Assembly (NCBI GenBank): GCA_021734325.1
Contig: JAIPJF010000017.1
Location: forward strand, 1 to 64,000
Origin: Fidelibacterota bacterium
Lineage (GTDB): Bacteria; Fidelibacterota; UBA8477; JABMPR01
Reading direction: 5' to 3'
DNA length: 64,000 nt
The notes below the pieces were generated by a model. The model ran no database searches. It was not told where the DNA came from and saw only the letters and a list, made by a program, of their open reading frames with translations. The position numbers were made by a program, and so were the translations under genes. Below are positions 10,081-19,390 of this stretch, piece by piece (positions within the stretch are counted from its first letter, which is position 1; every line of letters begins with the position of its first letter).

Positions 10081-10755
10081 ATGATTATTGCCTGTGATAC
10101 ATCGTCTGTTGTTTGCTCAGTTGCAGTAAGCCATCACGGACAAATTCTTGAGAAATGGTCGGATAGTGGGTCCCAAATCCATATTGAAAAGCTATCTCCC
10201 TTTTTAGAGCAAGCATTGAGGCTCTGTCACTCCAGAACAGAAGGTATTGATGCTCTCGCTCTTGCCATTGGCCCTGGCAGTTTTAATGGACTGAGGATCG
10301 GTCTGGCGAACATGAAGGCTCTTGCTTTATCTTTAAATTTGCCCTTGATCCCCATATCAACTATAGATGCAATGGCTCGGGGATTGGGTGCAGATGTAAA
10401 ACGGTATGGAAGAGGCGTGGTATTTTCTCACAGAAACTATGTCCACTTCGCCGATTATGATTTAAAGAACTGGGACCCTTCCAAGGAACGGGAATATTTT
10501 TACGGCCCATGGGGGGATCTTCTTGACAGCAAAATAGATTTTTATTTTGGAACGATTGATCGGGGTCTTGCTGAATGGTTGAAGGGCGAAGGAAAACCCC
10601 TTGCAGAGAGATTCCTGAATGTTAAGGCAGATGCATCTACTGTTGCCCTTCTTGCTGAGTCCAGACTGGCAAAAGAAATCCCTGATCTCGATCAATTGGA
10701 ACCATTTTATAACGCCATTTACGAGGCAAAAAAATGGGTTCCCCCGCAGTTTTAA
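10081..10755 (+). CDS. tsaB: t6A biosynthesis protein TsaB
   Basis: 224 residues, normal for the family. ASKHA-type N-terminus (IIACDTSS), then the diagnostic AIGPGSFNGLRIGLANMKALA stretch at about residues 61-81. It is the partner and scaffold of TsaD in t6A synthesis; it has the fold of a Gcp/TsaD protein but lacks its catalytic metal site. It lies next to tsaE, a common pairing. The C-terminal half is less conserved, as usual. Confidence 0.94.
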   Translation: MIIACDTSSVVCSVAVSHHGQILEKWSDSGSQIHIEKLSPFLEQALRLCHSRTEGIDALALAIGPGSFNGLRIGLANMKALALSLNLPLIPISTIDAMARGLGADVKRYGRGVVFSHRNYVHFADYDLKNWDPSKEREYFYGPWGDLLDSKIDFYFGTIDRGLAEWLKGEGKPLAERFLNVKADASTVALLAESRLAKEIPDLDQLEPFYNAIYEAKKWVPPQF

Positions 10756-10821
10756 AGCAGGGATCGGGTAACAGAGTTTCCAATTGAATGCATTTTTCAA
10801 GGATGAAAAAAGAATTACAAA

Positions 10822-10850
10822 TTGGTCATCCTCGCTTTATTGGTTATTAT
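10822..10850 (+). promoter_or_regulatory. Probable sigma-70-type promoter for accD
   Basis: TTGGTC (10822-10827), a 17-base spacer and TATTAT (10845-10850), placed about 40 bases before the accD start in the 136-base gap after tsaB. An inverted repeat (ggatga 10801 / tcatcc 10826) overlaps the -35. No transcript data; pattern only. Confidence 0.45.
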
Positions 10851-10891
10851 GTCAATGGGGCTAAGATCGTTTAGCAATTAAGGGAAAGCAG

Positions 10892-11743
10892 ATGAGTTGG
10901 TTTCGTCGTAAAGATAAAAATATTCAAACCGAAAGTTCGGAAAAGAAGGATATCAAAGAAGGCTTGTGGGTTAAATGTCCAAGCTGTAGACAAATCCTTT
11001 ATAAAGCGGAATTAATTCAAAGCAACAATGTTTGCTATAAATGCGGGTACCATTTTAGGATTCCTGCTGGCAATTATGTAGATATCATCCTGGATGAAGC
11101 TGGGAGAGAAAGTCATTTTCTGAATATTAAACCTCAGGATCCGCTAAAATTCAAAGCTCAAAAAAAATATAGTGACCAGCTTGTTGCTGCTCAACAAAAA
11201 ACAGGTCAGAACGATGCAGTCAGGGTTATCGAGGGCTTGCTGAATGGAAAATCAGTCATTCTTGCAGTTATGGATTTCTCGTTTATTGGCGGGAGTATGG
11301 GGTCTGCTGTCGGTGAGCTTCTGTCAAAGGCCACCGGTCTTGCAAGGGAGAAGAAATTTCCCCTGATCATTGTTTCCGCCTCAGGTGGTGCCCGGATGAT
11401 GGAGGGCGCCTATTCACTCATGCAAATGGCTAAGACATCTGCAAAATTAGGTCAATTGGCTGAGGAAAAAGTCCCATATATTTCTGTCATGACAGACCCT
11501 ACTACAGGAGGGGTGACAGCCAGTTTTGCAATGCTGGGTGATATAAACATTGCTGAACCTGGAGCCTTGATCGGATTTGCTGGTGAGAGGGTCATCAAGC
11601 AAACTATTGGCGCGGATCTGCCAGAAGGCTTTCAGAGAGCAGAATTTCTGCTTGAAAAAGGTTTCCTGGATTTGATTGTATCCAGGGATAACCTCAAGCA
11701 GCAGATATCTGAAATTCTTGATATACTCTATGTCCAAGCCTAA
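10892..11743 (+). CDS. accD: Acetyl-CoA carboxylase carboxyltransferase subunit beta
   Basis: 283 residues. The N-terminal four-Cys zinc ribbon is intact (C29, C32, C48, C51). The crotonase-fold carboxyltransferase core shows VSASGGARMMEG, TDPTTGGVTASFA and GFAGERVI. With AccA it transfers the carboxyl group from biotin to acetyl-CoA, making malonyl-CoA for fatty acid synthesis; accA is not in the window. The start is preceded by a purine-rich aagggaaagcag. Its 3' end overlaps surE by 14 bases. Confidence 0.97.
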   Translation: MSWFRRKDKNIQTESSEKKDIKEGLWVKCPSCRQILYKAELIQSNNVCYKCGYHFRIPAGNYVDIILDEAGRESHFLNIKPQDPLKFKAQKKYSDQLVAAQQKTGQNDAVRVIEGLLNGKSVILAVMDFSFIGGSMGSAVGELLSKATGLAREKKFPLIIVSASGGARMMEGAYSLMQMAKTSAKLGQLAEEKVPYISVMTDPTTGGVTASFAMLGDINIAEPGALIGFAGERVIKQTIGADLPEGFQRAEFLLEKGFLDLIVSRDNLKQQISEILDILYVQA

Positions 11744-12500
11744 GATTTTATTAACAAATGATGATGGTATCAACGCTCAGGGGATTATCACTCTAGCTGA
11801 ATCATTAGCGGATATGGCCGAATTGTACATCGTTGCGCCAATTTTTGAGATGAGTGCAATGGGCCATGCCATAACCATCTCTGACCCTCTTAAAGTGACT
11901 GAAATTTATCGAGATGGTCATCACTTCGGCTGGGGTATTGGTGGTACACCGGCTGACTGTGTTAAACTCGCTATCAATGGCTCACTCATTCCCAGACCTG
12001 ATATGGTTATTTCAGGAATAAACCAGGGTGCGAATGTGGGTGTTGATATCATTTATTCTGGTACTGTATCTGCGGCGTATGAGGGCACCATTCTGAATAT
12101 TCCTGCAATGGCAATTTCTTTAGATTCCTTTACCCAGACTGATTTTTCAGATGCAGCCAAAGTTGCCCGGGTATTGGTTTCCAAAATATTGGAAGAGGGA
12201 TTGCCCCAGGGAACCTTGCTAAACGTTAATGTCCCCTCTGGACCCTATGAATCTTTTAAGGGATATCAAATTACATCCCAGGGGAGTGGGACATACGAAG
12301 AAAAGCTTGAACGACGTGAAGATCCAAGGAAACGTGTATATTATTGGTTGTACGGAACCCGTATATACAAAAATGATAATCCTGAATTTGATGAAAATGC
12401 CGTTCGAAATGGGTTCGTATCTGTTACACCGCTACACTATGAATTAACCAATAAATCGTTTATGGATTCTTTACGATCCTGGAAATTAGGAAAAGATTAG
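11730..12500 (+). CDS. surE: 5'-nucleotidase SurE
   Basis: 256 residues from ATG 11730 (MSKPKILLTNDDG); an upstream in-frame start at 11676 would overlap accD deeply and adds unlike sequence. The metal-binding Asp pair is D11/D12, with AMGHAIT, the GTPADCVKLA stretch and SGINQGANVG following. SurE removes phosphate from nucleoside monophosphates and short polyphosphates in stationary phase. It overlaps accD by 14 bases and lies 6 bases before guaA, so it is co-transcribed. Confidence 0.96.
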   Translation: MSKPKILLTNDDGINAQGIITLAESLADMAELYIVAPIFEMSAMGHAITISDPLKVTEIYRDGHHFGWGIGGTPADCVKLAINGSLIPRPDMVISGINQGANVGVDIIYSGTVSAAYEGTILNIPAMAISLDSFTQTDFSDAAKVARVLVSKILEEGLPQGTLLNVNVPSGPYESFKGYQITSQGSGTYEEKLERREDPRKRVYYWLYGTRIYKNDNPEFDENAVRNGFVSVTPLHYELTNKSFMDSLRSWKLGKD

Positions 12501-12506
12501 AAAAAC

Positions 12507-14039
12507 ATGCATGAACTCGCCCTCATATTAGATTTTGGATCGCAATATACACAATTGATCGCCAGAAGGGTGCGGGAGGAGCAGGTTTACTGCCGAATTG
12601 AACGTTCTGACATTACAGCAGAACTAATCCGCAAAATGGATCCCAGAGCTATCATCCTATCGGGGGGACCGAATAGTATCTTTGAGGAAGGAGCTCCCCA
12701 AATAGATCCAGATATTTTTGATCTGGGAATTCCTATCCTGGGAGTGTGTTATGGCTTGCAATTATTAGCAAGACACTATAATGGAATGGTTACACCAGGA
12801 GAGACCAGGGAATATGGACCAATGGGCATAAAATTCCCGACTGAGAGTGCTCTGTTCAAGGACGTTGAGGAGAATTCCCAGGTATGGATGAGTCATGGTG
12901 ACCATGTAGAGTCCATAAGTGAATCATTTGATATCATCGCCAGATCTTCAGGCGGTTTGATTGCTGGTCTAGCACATAGATCCAAACCGATCTATGGTGT
13001 GCAGTTTCACCCGGAGGTAAATCATACGGTCCAGGGACAAACGATGATCAGCAATTTTCTTTTCCGAATTGCCAGATTTAGTCGTGATTGGACATCTTCA
13101 AGTTTTATTGAATCTTCAATTAAAAATATTCAAGATACGGTAGGAGATAAAAAGGTCCTCCTCGGTTTGAGCGGTGGGGTTGATTCATCCGTATTAGCAT
13201 TTCTCATGCATGAGGCAATAGGGGACAATTGTATTCCTGTCTTTATTAACAATGGTCTACTAAGAACAAACGAAACTGCTGAAGTAAAATCACTTTTTGA
13301 AGCTTCCCATATCAAGATATACCAGTATGACTACTCTCAGATCTTTCTGTCCGAGTTGGCGGGTATAAAGGATCCGGAAAAAAAGAGAAAGATCATTGGT
13401 CGAGTCTTCATCGAATCATTTGAAGAAGTGGCAAATACTTATTCGGATATTGAGTTTTTAGCTCAGGGCACTCTTTATCCGGATGTGATAGAAAGCGGTT
13501 CTTCCTCGGGCTATGCGGTAACTATCAAGAGCCATCACAATGTTGGGGGACTACCGGAAAAGATGTCCCTGAAAGTTCTTGAACCCTTTAAGGAGCTTTT
13601 TAAAGATGAAGTTCGTGCAGTAGGCAGAATACTGGGTGTTCCTCCTAAAATCATAGGTCGGCACCCCTTTCCAGGTCCAGGTTTGGCTGTCCGGTGTTTA
13701 GGGGAAATTACTGTGGAACGTTTGAACATTTTAAGGGCAGCCGATAAAATATTTATTGAGACTTTGTATGAAACTGGTTGGTATGATAAGATCTGGCAGG
13801 CCTTCTCTGTAATTCTTCCTCTACAGACAGTTGGTGTCATGGGAGATAAGCGTACCTATGAAAATGTGCTGGCAATCAGAGCGGTCCATAGTCTGGATGG
13901 CATGACTGCTGATTGGGTAAGAATTCCTTATGAAATCCTAGCCGAGGTTTCGAGTAAAATTGTCAACTCAGTTGCCGGTGTGAATCGCGTTGTTTACGAT
14001 ATTACCTCCAAACCTCCCGGAACTATTGAATGGGAATAG
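12507..14039 (+). CDS. guaA: GMP synthase (glutamine-hydrolysing)
   Basis: 510 residues. Class I glutamine amidotransferase domain with the nucleophile Cys in GVCYGLQ (about residue 80) and the His/Glu pair in QFHPEV (about 167-169). An ATP pyrophosphatase domain follows with the P-loop LSGGVDSSV (about 220-228), and the C-terminal dimerisation domain contains HPFPGPGLAVR. It converts XMP to GMP. The gap before it is 6 bases, leaving no room for a purine riboswitch. Confidence 0.98.
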   Translation: MHELALILDFGSQYTQLIARRVREEQVYCRIERSDITAELIRKMDPRAIILSGGPNSIFEEGAPQIDPDIFDLGIPILGVCYGLQLLARHYNGMVTPGETREYGPMGIKFPTESALFKDVEENSQVWMSHGDHVESISESFDIIARSSGGLIAGLAHRSKPIYGVQFHPEVNHTVQGQTMISNFLFRIARFSRDWTSSSFIESSIKNIQDTVGDKKVLLGLSGGVDSSVLAFLMHEAIGDNCIPVFINNGLLRTNETAEVKSLFEASHIKIYQYDYSQIFLSELAGIKDPEKKRKIIGRVFIESFEEVANTYSDIEFLAQGTLYPDVIESGSSSGYAVTIKSHHNVGGLPEKMSLKVLEPFKELFKDEVRAVGRILGVPPKIIGRHPFPGPGLAVRCLGEITVERLNILRAADKIFIETLYETGWYDKIWQAFSVILPLQTVGVMGDKRTYENVLAIRAVHSLDGMTADWVRIPYEILAEVSSKIVNSVAGVNRVVYDITSKPPGTIEWE

Positions 14040-14086
14040 CATTGAAATTCATGTGTGAAATATAATCAAGGATTAAATACTTAATA

Positions 14087-15913
14087 ATGTGCGGAATTGT
14101 CGGATATGTAGGTAAAAATAATGGTGTTCCTGTTGTGATGGAGGGATTACAGCGTCTGGAATATCGCGGGTATGATTCATGTGGTATTGCTCTGCTCAAT
14201 GGTGGTGGTATTGAACTAGAAAAGGTCACCGGGAAAGTAAGTGAATTGATGCAGACGATCGCGCCTCGGCAGATGAAGAGCGGCGTCGCAATTGGACATA
14301 CTCGCTGGGCAACGCATGGGATGCCAAGTCGGGCAAATGCACATCCTCATATCAGTCAAGACGGCAAAATTGCTGTAGTTCACAACGGTATCATTGAGAA
14401 CTACAAGGTCCTTAGGGATGAACTTGAGAATACAGGTTATATATTTAGTAGTGAAACAGATACAGAGGTGCTGGCGGCCTTGATTTGCCAGGCATACAGC
14501 GGTAATCTCGAACACGCTGTTCGTGAAGCGCTTTCTTATGTTGTTGGCGCCTATGGACTTGCGATCATTCATGCGGATGAGCCAGAGAAAATCGTATGTA
14601 CACGCAAAGGCGCACCCCTTATCATGGCGGTAGGTGAAGATGAATATTTTGTTGCCTCAGATGTTGCCGCAATATTGAAATACTCTAAGAATGTGATCTA
14701 TTTGGAGAATGATGAAATTGGAGTTATCACACGAGATGGGATCAAGACATACTCGAGTGATGATGAACAGATATCAAAAAAAATTCACAAGATTACATTT
14801 AAGCTTGAAGAAGTTGAAAAGAGTGGCTATGAGCATTTTATGCTCAAGGAGATATTTAGTCAGCCGCAAACAATTTATGATGCCATGAGAGGTCGCCTCC
14901 TCCCAGAGGAAGGGAATGCCCACCTTGGTGGTATCGATCACATGACAGGGGCCATCCTCCATGCTGATCAACGTTATTTCACAGCATGTGGTACTTCCTG
15001 GCATGCTGCGCTCATCGGCGAGATGATGTTTGAGCAATTTGCCAGACTTCCCTGCGAAGTTGAATATGCAAGCGAATTCCGCTATAGGGAACCCCTTGTT
15101 GATGCAAAATCCATTGTATTTGCTATCAGTCAATCAGGGGAAACTGCAGATACCTTGGCTGCGATTCAGGAAGCAAAGCAAAGAGATGCAAAAGTACTGG
15201 GAATCTGTAATGTTGTGGGAAGCTCAATTGCACGAGAGACAGAAGCAGGAGTTTATATCCATGCTGGTCCTGAGATCGGTGTCGCTTCAACAAAAGCCTT
15301 TACTTCCCAGGTGACAGTATTGTCCTTACTCACCCTTAAACTTGCTCGACTCATGGGGATGAGTCAAGAAAATGGGAAGGCAATATGTCAAAGCTTACAG
15401 AAATTACCCGAAAATGTTGAATGGGTTTTAAAACAAGCGGATCAAATCGCTGAGATTGCTAAGTTATATTCTGATGCTTCCAATTTTCTATATTTAGGGA
15501 GGGGTGTCAATTTCCCAGTTGCACTTGAGGGGGCTCTGAAATTAAAAGAGATCTCCTACATTCATGCCGAAGGTTATCCGGCTGCAGAAATGAAGCACGG
15601 TCCAATAGCCCTGATTGATGAATCAATGCCCATCGTTGCCATTGCACCTCAGGACAAGACCTATGACAAACTGATCAGCAACATCGAAGAGGTCAAAGCA
15701 CGCAAGGGTCGTGTTATTGCCTTGGCAACGCAGGGGGATGAACGGATAAAGGATATTGCAGATCACGTGCTCTATGTACCGCCTGCTCTCTCATTCACAG
15801 CCCCGATATTAAATGTGATACCGCTTCAATTATTATCCTATTACATCGCAGTCGAGCGTGGCTGTAATGTTGATCAACCGCGAAATTTAGCAAAAAGTGT
15901 AACAGTGGAATAA
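14087..15913 (+). CDS. glmS: Glutamine-fructose-6-phosphate aminotransferase (isomerising)
   Basis: 608 residues, full length. The mature N-terminus Cys2 (MCGIVGYVG) is the glutaminase nucleophile; GHTRWATHG and HNGIIENY follow. Two SIS domains occupy the C-terminal half (CGTSWHA, SQSGETADT, EGALKLKEISY, the AEMKHGPIALI stretch). It makes glucosamine-6-phosphate, the entry point for peptidoglycan and LPS. Only 47 bases separate it from guaA, so a glmS ribozyme is not present. It precedes a group of cell-wall genes. Confidence 0.98.
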   Translation: MCGIVGYVGKNNGVPVVMEGLQRLEYRGYDSCGIALLNGGGIELEKVTGKVSELMQTIAPRQMKSGVAIGHTRWATHGMPSRANAHPHISQDGKIAVVHNGIIENYKVLRDELENTGYIFSSETDTEVLAALICQAYSGNLEHAVREALSYVVGAYGLAIIHADEPEKIVCTRKGAPLIMAVGEDEYFVASDVAAILKYSKNVIYLENDEIGVITRDGIKTYSSDDEQISKKIHKITFKLEEVEKSGYEHFMLKEIFSQPQTIYDAMRGRLLPEEGNAHLGGIDHMTGAILHADQRYFTACGTSWHAALIGEMMFEQFARLPCEVEYASEFRYREPLVDAKSIVFAISQSGETADTLAAIQEAKQRDAKVLGICNVVGSSIARETEAGVYIHAGPEIGVASTKAFTSQVTVLSLLTLKLARLMGMSQENGKAICQSLQKLPENVEWVLKQADQIAEIAKLYSDASNFLYLGRGVNFPVALEGALKLKEISYIHAEGYPAAEMKHGPIALIDESMPIVAIAPQDKTYDKLISNIEEVKARKGRVIALATQGDERIKDIADHVLYVPPALSFTAPILNVIPLQLLSYYIAVERGCNVDQPRNLAKSVTVE

Positions 15914-15917
15914 ATCG

Positions 15918-17837
15918 ATGCGTTATTTGTTAATTTCATTGTTATTCCCTTTAATCCTCCTGAGCGCACGCCCCGATTTTAAAGAGGGTGTTTCACTTTA
16001 CAATCAAGGTGCTTATTGGGAGGCGCTGCGCATATTTGCTGAGCTCGCAGAAGAAGATATTTCACTCAGCCCCCAACAATCAGCGGCATCTTATATGCGC
16101 ATCCGCTGTTATAACAAGCTGGGATATGGACAGCGAGCCCTGATGCTGGCACGACAATTTCCTGTTACTTATCCAGAGAGTGAATATCTTGACGATCTTT
16201 CATTTCTAATTGGTGAAATATATCTCTCCCTCGGCGACCCAAGAGAGGCTGCCTGGTCTTTTGCAAATGCCGCCATAACTACCAATAGTAAAAAAATCCG
16301 TAAAGAAGCCCGCGAATATACCGAGTCAGTAATAGGGACTGCCTGCGATGAGCAAGATCTGCACGCATTGGCAACAAAATCGATCGATCGAACAGGTCAA
16401 TTCCTGGCTCTTCTTGTGGCTGAACGGTTTCTCAGTGATGGTAATAGGGGCGAAGCAATAAATATACTCTTTAATTTAAGACCTTTCATTAAGGAGGATG
16501 ATCTTCGGAAGCGCGCCATCAACCTTTATGGCAATATTGGTACGACCAAGATGGATACAATTCATATTGCTGTGGTTCTACCGCTTTCAGGAGCGCTTTC
16601 CTCCATTGCATCACCCATGCTGAATGGAATCAAATATGCTGCAATGACGTTTATGGACAGCACAGATCAAACGGTTCAGTTGCATATTTATGACAATGCA
16701 GGAGATTTATCTGAAAGTATCAAGATTGCCCGCTTAGTAAGCGCAAACCCGAAGATAATCGCCCAAATCGGACCACTGACCAACGAAAATATTAAGGGGA
16801 CAGCTGCAGTTCTTAACGATACTCATATTCCAATTCTTGCCCCTACTGCAACTGAAAATCATTTGACAAATCTTTCAGAAGATATTTTTCAGTTTCGGGC
16901 TACCAGGGAAAGGAAAGCAATGGCCCTCGCTGAGTATGCAGTGAAGACACTCGGTTTGAAAACTTTTGCCATTATTGCTCCCTCCACCGAATACGGTCAG
17001 CAATTCGCTGATAATTTTTCTGCACGTGTTGATGAACTTGGCGGCTTGATCCAATATCAGGGTTGGTATGTTGGGGAGCCCACAGATCTATCAAAAGTCC
17101 ACTTTCGCAAAATTAGAGAGTTAGGGCTGGAAGAACTGTATGAAAAAATGCAAGCTGATTCGCTAAGGTTGGACTCACTCATGAGTGGATTGATTTCAGA
17201 AGGTGACTCTATCAATATCTATGAACGGCAGCTCCAGCCAATTCTGAAGAAGCAGCGTCCTACGAGAGCCGACTCGATTCACATATCGCTTTCACATATC
17301 GATGGCATGTTCTTTCCCATTCACAAAGGGAGCATCCCATTTATAGCATCCCAACTTGCTTACAATAATCTAGAAACTTATGTATTGGGTGATGAAAATT
17401 GGCTTGATAAAGCGACGTTGAAAAAGAATGCACAATATTTCCCAAAATTGACCATTGTTGCCGGGGATCGATTGGAATTCAGGGGACTCGACCCTGAATT
17501 TTCGGACGAATATGGGCGCATTTTTAATGCAGAACCAGCTCAATACGATTTAATGGGGTATGATGCCATGGGTATGCTCCTAAATGCTTCTGGGTATTCT
17601 GGTGGAATAAGAGGCAATCTATGGGAAGTATTATCCAATTCCCCAACCTATGAAGGAATAGTCCATAAGATTCAATGGGGAGGGGACACCAGACGTGAGA
17701 ATAACTTGGTATTTCTAATGAAATATGAGGCAAAAGAGTTTAAGCTCGAGGGCTATTTTGATAATTTAGGATTTTTCTCTATGGACAGCACAAAGACGGA
17801 TAGTATCGATTTGGAGTTACCATCAGAGACAGACTGA
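15918..17837 (+). CDS. LpoA-like TPR plus type 1 periplasmic-binding protein
   Basis: 639 residues with a signal peptide (MRYLLISLLFPLILLSARP). Residues about 20-205 form TPR-like helices (SLYNQGAYWEALRIFAELAEE). Residues about 213-610 form a LivK/type 1 periplasmic binding fold (IHIAVVLPLSGALSS, IAQIGPLTNEN, the FAIIAPSTEYGQQFADNF stretch). The two-part layout matches LpoA, the outer-membrane activator of penicillin-binding proteins, though no lipobox Cys is seen at the cleavage site. Neighbours glmS, pgeF and uppP support a cell-wall role. An amino-acid transport role is less likely because no ABC permease is nearby. Confidence 0.8.
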   Translation: MRYLLISLLFPLILLSARPDFKEGVSLYNQGAYWEALRIFAELAEEDISLSPQQSAASYMRIRCYNKLGYGQRALMLARQFPVTYPESEYLDDLSFLIGEIYLSLGDPREAAWSFANAAITTNSKKIRKEAREYTESVIGTACDEQDLHALATKSIDRTGQFLALLVAERFLSDGNRGEAINILFNLRPFIKEDDLRKRAINLYGNIGTTKMDTIHIAVVLPLSGALSSIASPMLNGIKYAAMTFMDSTDQTVQLHIYDNAGDLSESIKIARLVSANPKIIAQIGPLTNENIKGTAAVLNDTHIPILAPTATENHLTNLSEDIFQFRATRERKAMALAEYAVKTLGLKTFAIIAPSTEYGQQFADNFSARVDELGGLIQYQGWYVGEPTDLSKVHFRKIRELGLEELYEKMQADSLRLDSLMSGLISEGDSINIYERQLQPILKKQRPTRADSIHISLSHIDGMFFPIHKGSIPFIASQLAYNNLETYVLGDENWLDKATLKKNAQYFPKLTIVAGDRLEFRGLDPEFSDEYGRIFNAEPAQYDLMGYDAMGMLLNASGYSGGIRGNLWEVLSNSPTYEGIVHKIQWGGDTRRENNLVFLMKYEAKEFKLEGYFDNLGFFSMDSTKTDSIDLELPSETD

Positions 17838-18577
17838 GAATATTAAAACCAGAAAAACTTAAAGTACCTCCACACATTAAGCTGGGATTCTCCACCCGCC
17901 AAGGCGGTGTAAGTCCTGAGCCATTTCAAAGCCTTAATATGTCAATATCTCGTGGTGATCTACCCTTGAACGTTAATCAAAATAGGCGTCTTTTCCTTGA
18001 TGCCCTTGGCGTTCCTGAATCTGGACTTGCCCAGGCAGTGCAGATAAGCCGGGATTGCGTTAGACAGGTAGAGACGACAGGAGAATATCCAGATTGTGAT
18101 GCAATGATCACCAGCTCAACAAAGGTTTATCTGAGTATCTTAACTGCTGATTGCACGCCCATACTGATATGGGCAGATCATAATCCCGTCATCGCTGCTG
18201 TCCATTCTGGCTGGCAGGGCTCAGAACTTGATCTGCTTGGGAAGACGATCAAAATGATGATCACTGATTATCATGTTAAATCTGATTCATTGAATCTTGT
18301 CATCGGTCCTGGTTTGAGCAGGGAATACTTTGAGGTTGGACCAGAGTTCAGGACGAAATTCCCACCTGCGTATCTGAAGGGTCATCAAGGATCTGGGAAA
18401 ATATTTTTTGACCATAATGCCTACTTACGTGAATCGGCAATCAGGCAAGGCGTACCAGGTCACAAAATTGAGATATTGGATTATTGCAGCTATCGTGATG
18501 AAGATTTATTTTTTTCACATCGTAGGGATAGAGGAATAACTGGCAGGATGATATCAGTGATAGGAATGAGTGAATGA
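17834..18577 (+). CDS. pgeF: Peptidoglycan editing factor / YfiH laccase-domain protein, non-AUG start
   Basis: The first ATG in frame is at 17939, but it would cut off the conserved family N-terminus: the frame reads on upstream as KLGFSTRQGGVSPEPFQSLN (17877-17938). No ATG, GTG or TTG exists upstream before the previous gene; the best candidate is CTG at 17834, which overlaps the previous stop (CTGA), giving 247 residues. The metal-ligand Cys (TADC) and His (HSGWQG) are present, but the usual QVH motif reads VQI (18038-18046). YfiH proteins are copper/zinc amidohydrolases that remove L-Ser misincorporated into UDP-MurNAc. It overlaps uppP by 4 bases. Confidence 0.85.
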   Translation: MRILKPEKLKVPPHIKLGFSTRQGGVSPEPFQSLNMSISRGDLPLNVNQNRRLFLDALGVPESGLAQAVQISRDCVRQVETTGEYPDCDAMITSSTKVYLSILTADCTPILIWADHNPVIAAVHSGWQGSELDLLGKTIKMMITDYHVKSDSLNLVIGPGLSREYFEVGPEFRTKFPPAYLKGHQGSGKIFFDHNAYLRESAIRQGVPGHKIEILDYCSYRDEDLFFSHRRDRGITGRMISVIGMSE

Positions 18578-19389
18578 GTAGCGTTAATGCCGCCATATTG
18601 GCTGTAATTCAAGGTCTGACAGAATTCTTACCGGTTTCAAGTTCAGGGCACCTGGTCCTCGGAGAGGCTTTATTGGGTTCGCATGCAATTGGCAATAGTA
18701 TTGCCTTTGAACTGGTCGTCCATTTAGGAACTTTTCTGGCGGTGCTGGTGGTCTTTTGGCGAGATATCCTCCACTTATCAAGTATATTTTTCCCACTTAT
18801 TATTAAACCGAAGACCTGGTCTTCAGAATACCAGCATAATCCTGAATTCAAGCTATCCATTTTGATGATCATAGCAATGCTGCCTGCTGGTATCATTGGT
18901 TTGCTGCTAAGAGATCAGATAAGCGCGCTGTTCTCAGAGCCATTCATGGTAAGCTTGGCATTGCTCCTTACAGGGGCGATGCTTCTATCAACCAAATATT
19001 ATAAAAAAGCAGAGCAGCCCATCGATTTCAAAAGAGCTGTTCTCATCGGTCTAGCGCAGGCATTGGCGCTTGTCCCTGGAATATCCAGATCAGGGTCGAC
19101 CATAACCATGGCATTGGCTTTAGGGGTCAAGCAGGAACAAGCTGCACGATTCAGTTTCATCATGGTCCTGCCACTTATTGTGGCCGCAACAGGATTGGAA
19201 TTTAAAGACCTACTCCAAGTCGGTATCACTACAGATGAAAGTATCACTCTTTTTATCGGTCTGATAGTATCCTTTGTTGTAGGTTTTGTAAGCTTGAAAT
19301 GGCTTCTCCGAATACTCCGACAGGGAAAATTTCACTATTTTGCCTGGTATTGTTTTGGATTAGCAATAATGGGGATTTTATACTTTTAA
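18574..19389 (+). CDS. uppP: Undecaprenyl-diphosphatase
   Basis: 271 residues, polytopic, about eight membrane segments. The two catalytic motifs are clear: QGLTEFLPVSSSGH near the N-terminus and PGISRSGST in the second half. It recycles undecaprenyl pyrophosphate to the monophosphate carrier used for peptidoglycan and surface glycans, and its loss gives bacitracin sensitivity in other species. It starts inside the last codons of pgeF (ATGA overlap) and is followed by holA after one base. Confidence 0.97.
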   Translation: MSSVNAAILAVIQGLTEFLPVSSSGHLVLGEALLGSHAIGNSIAFELVVHLGTFLAVLVVFWRDILHLSSIFFPLIIKPKTWSSEYQHNPEFKLSILMIIAMLPAGIIGLLLRDQISALFSEPFMVSLALLLTGAMLLSTKYYKKAEQPIDFKRAVLIGLAQALALVPGISRSGSTITMALALGVKQEQAARFSFIMVLPLIVAATGLEFKDLLQVGITTDESITLFIGLIVSFVVGFVSLKWLLRILRQGKFHYFAWYCFGLAIMGILYF

Positions 19390-19390
19390 G

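Noticed and set aside
14040..14086. Possible glmS ribozyme before glmS
   Set aside because: Only 47 bases lie between guaA and glmS, too short for the ribozyme, and its conserved core is absent.
15918..17837. ABC transporter substrate-binding protein for amino acids
   Set aside because: The periplasmic-binding fold is there, but it is fused to TPRs, lacks transporter neighbours and sits among cell-wall genes; LpoA-like is a better fit.
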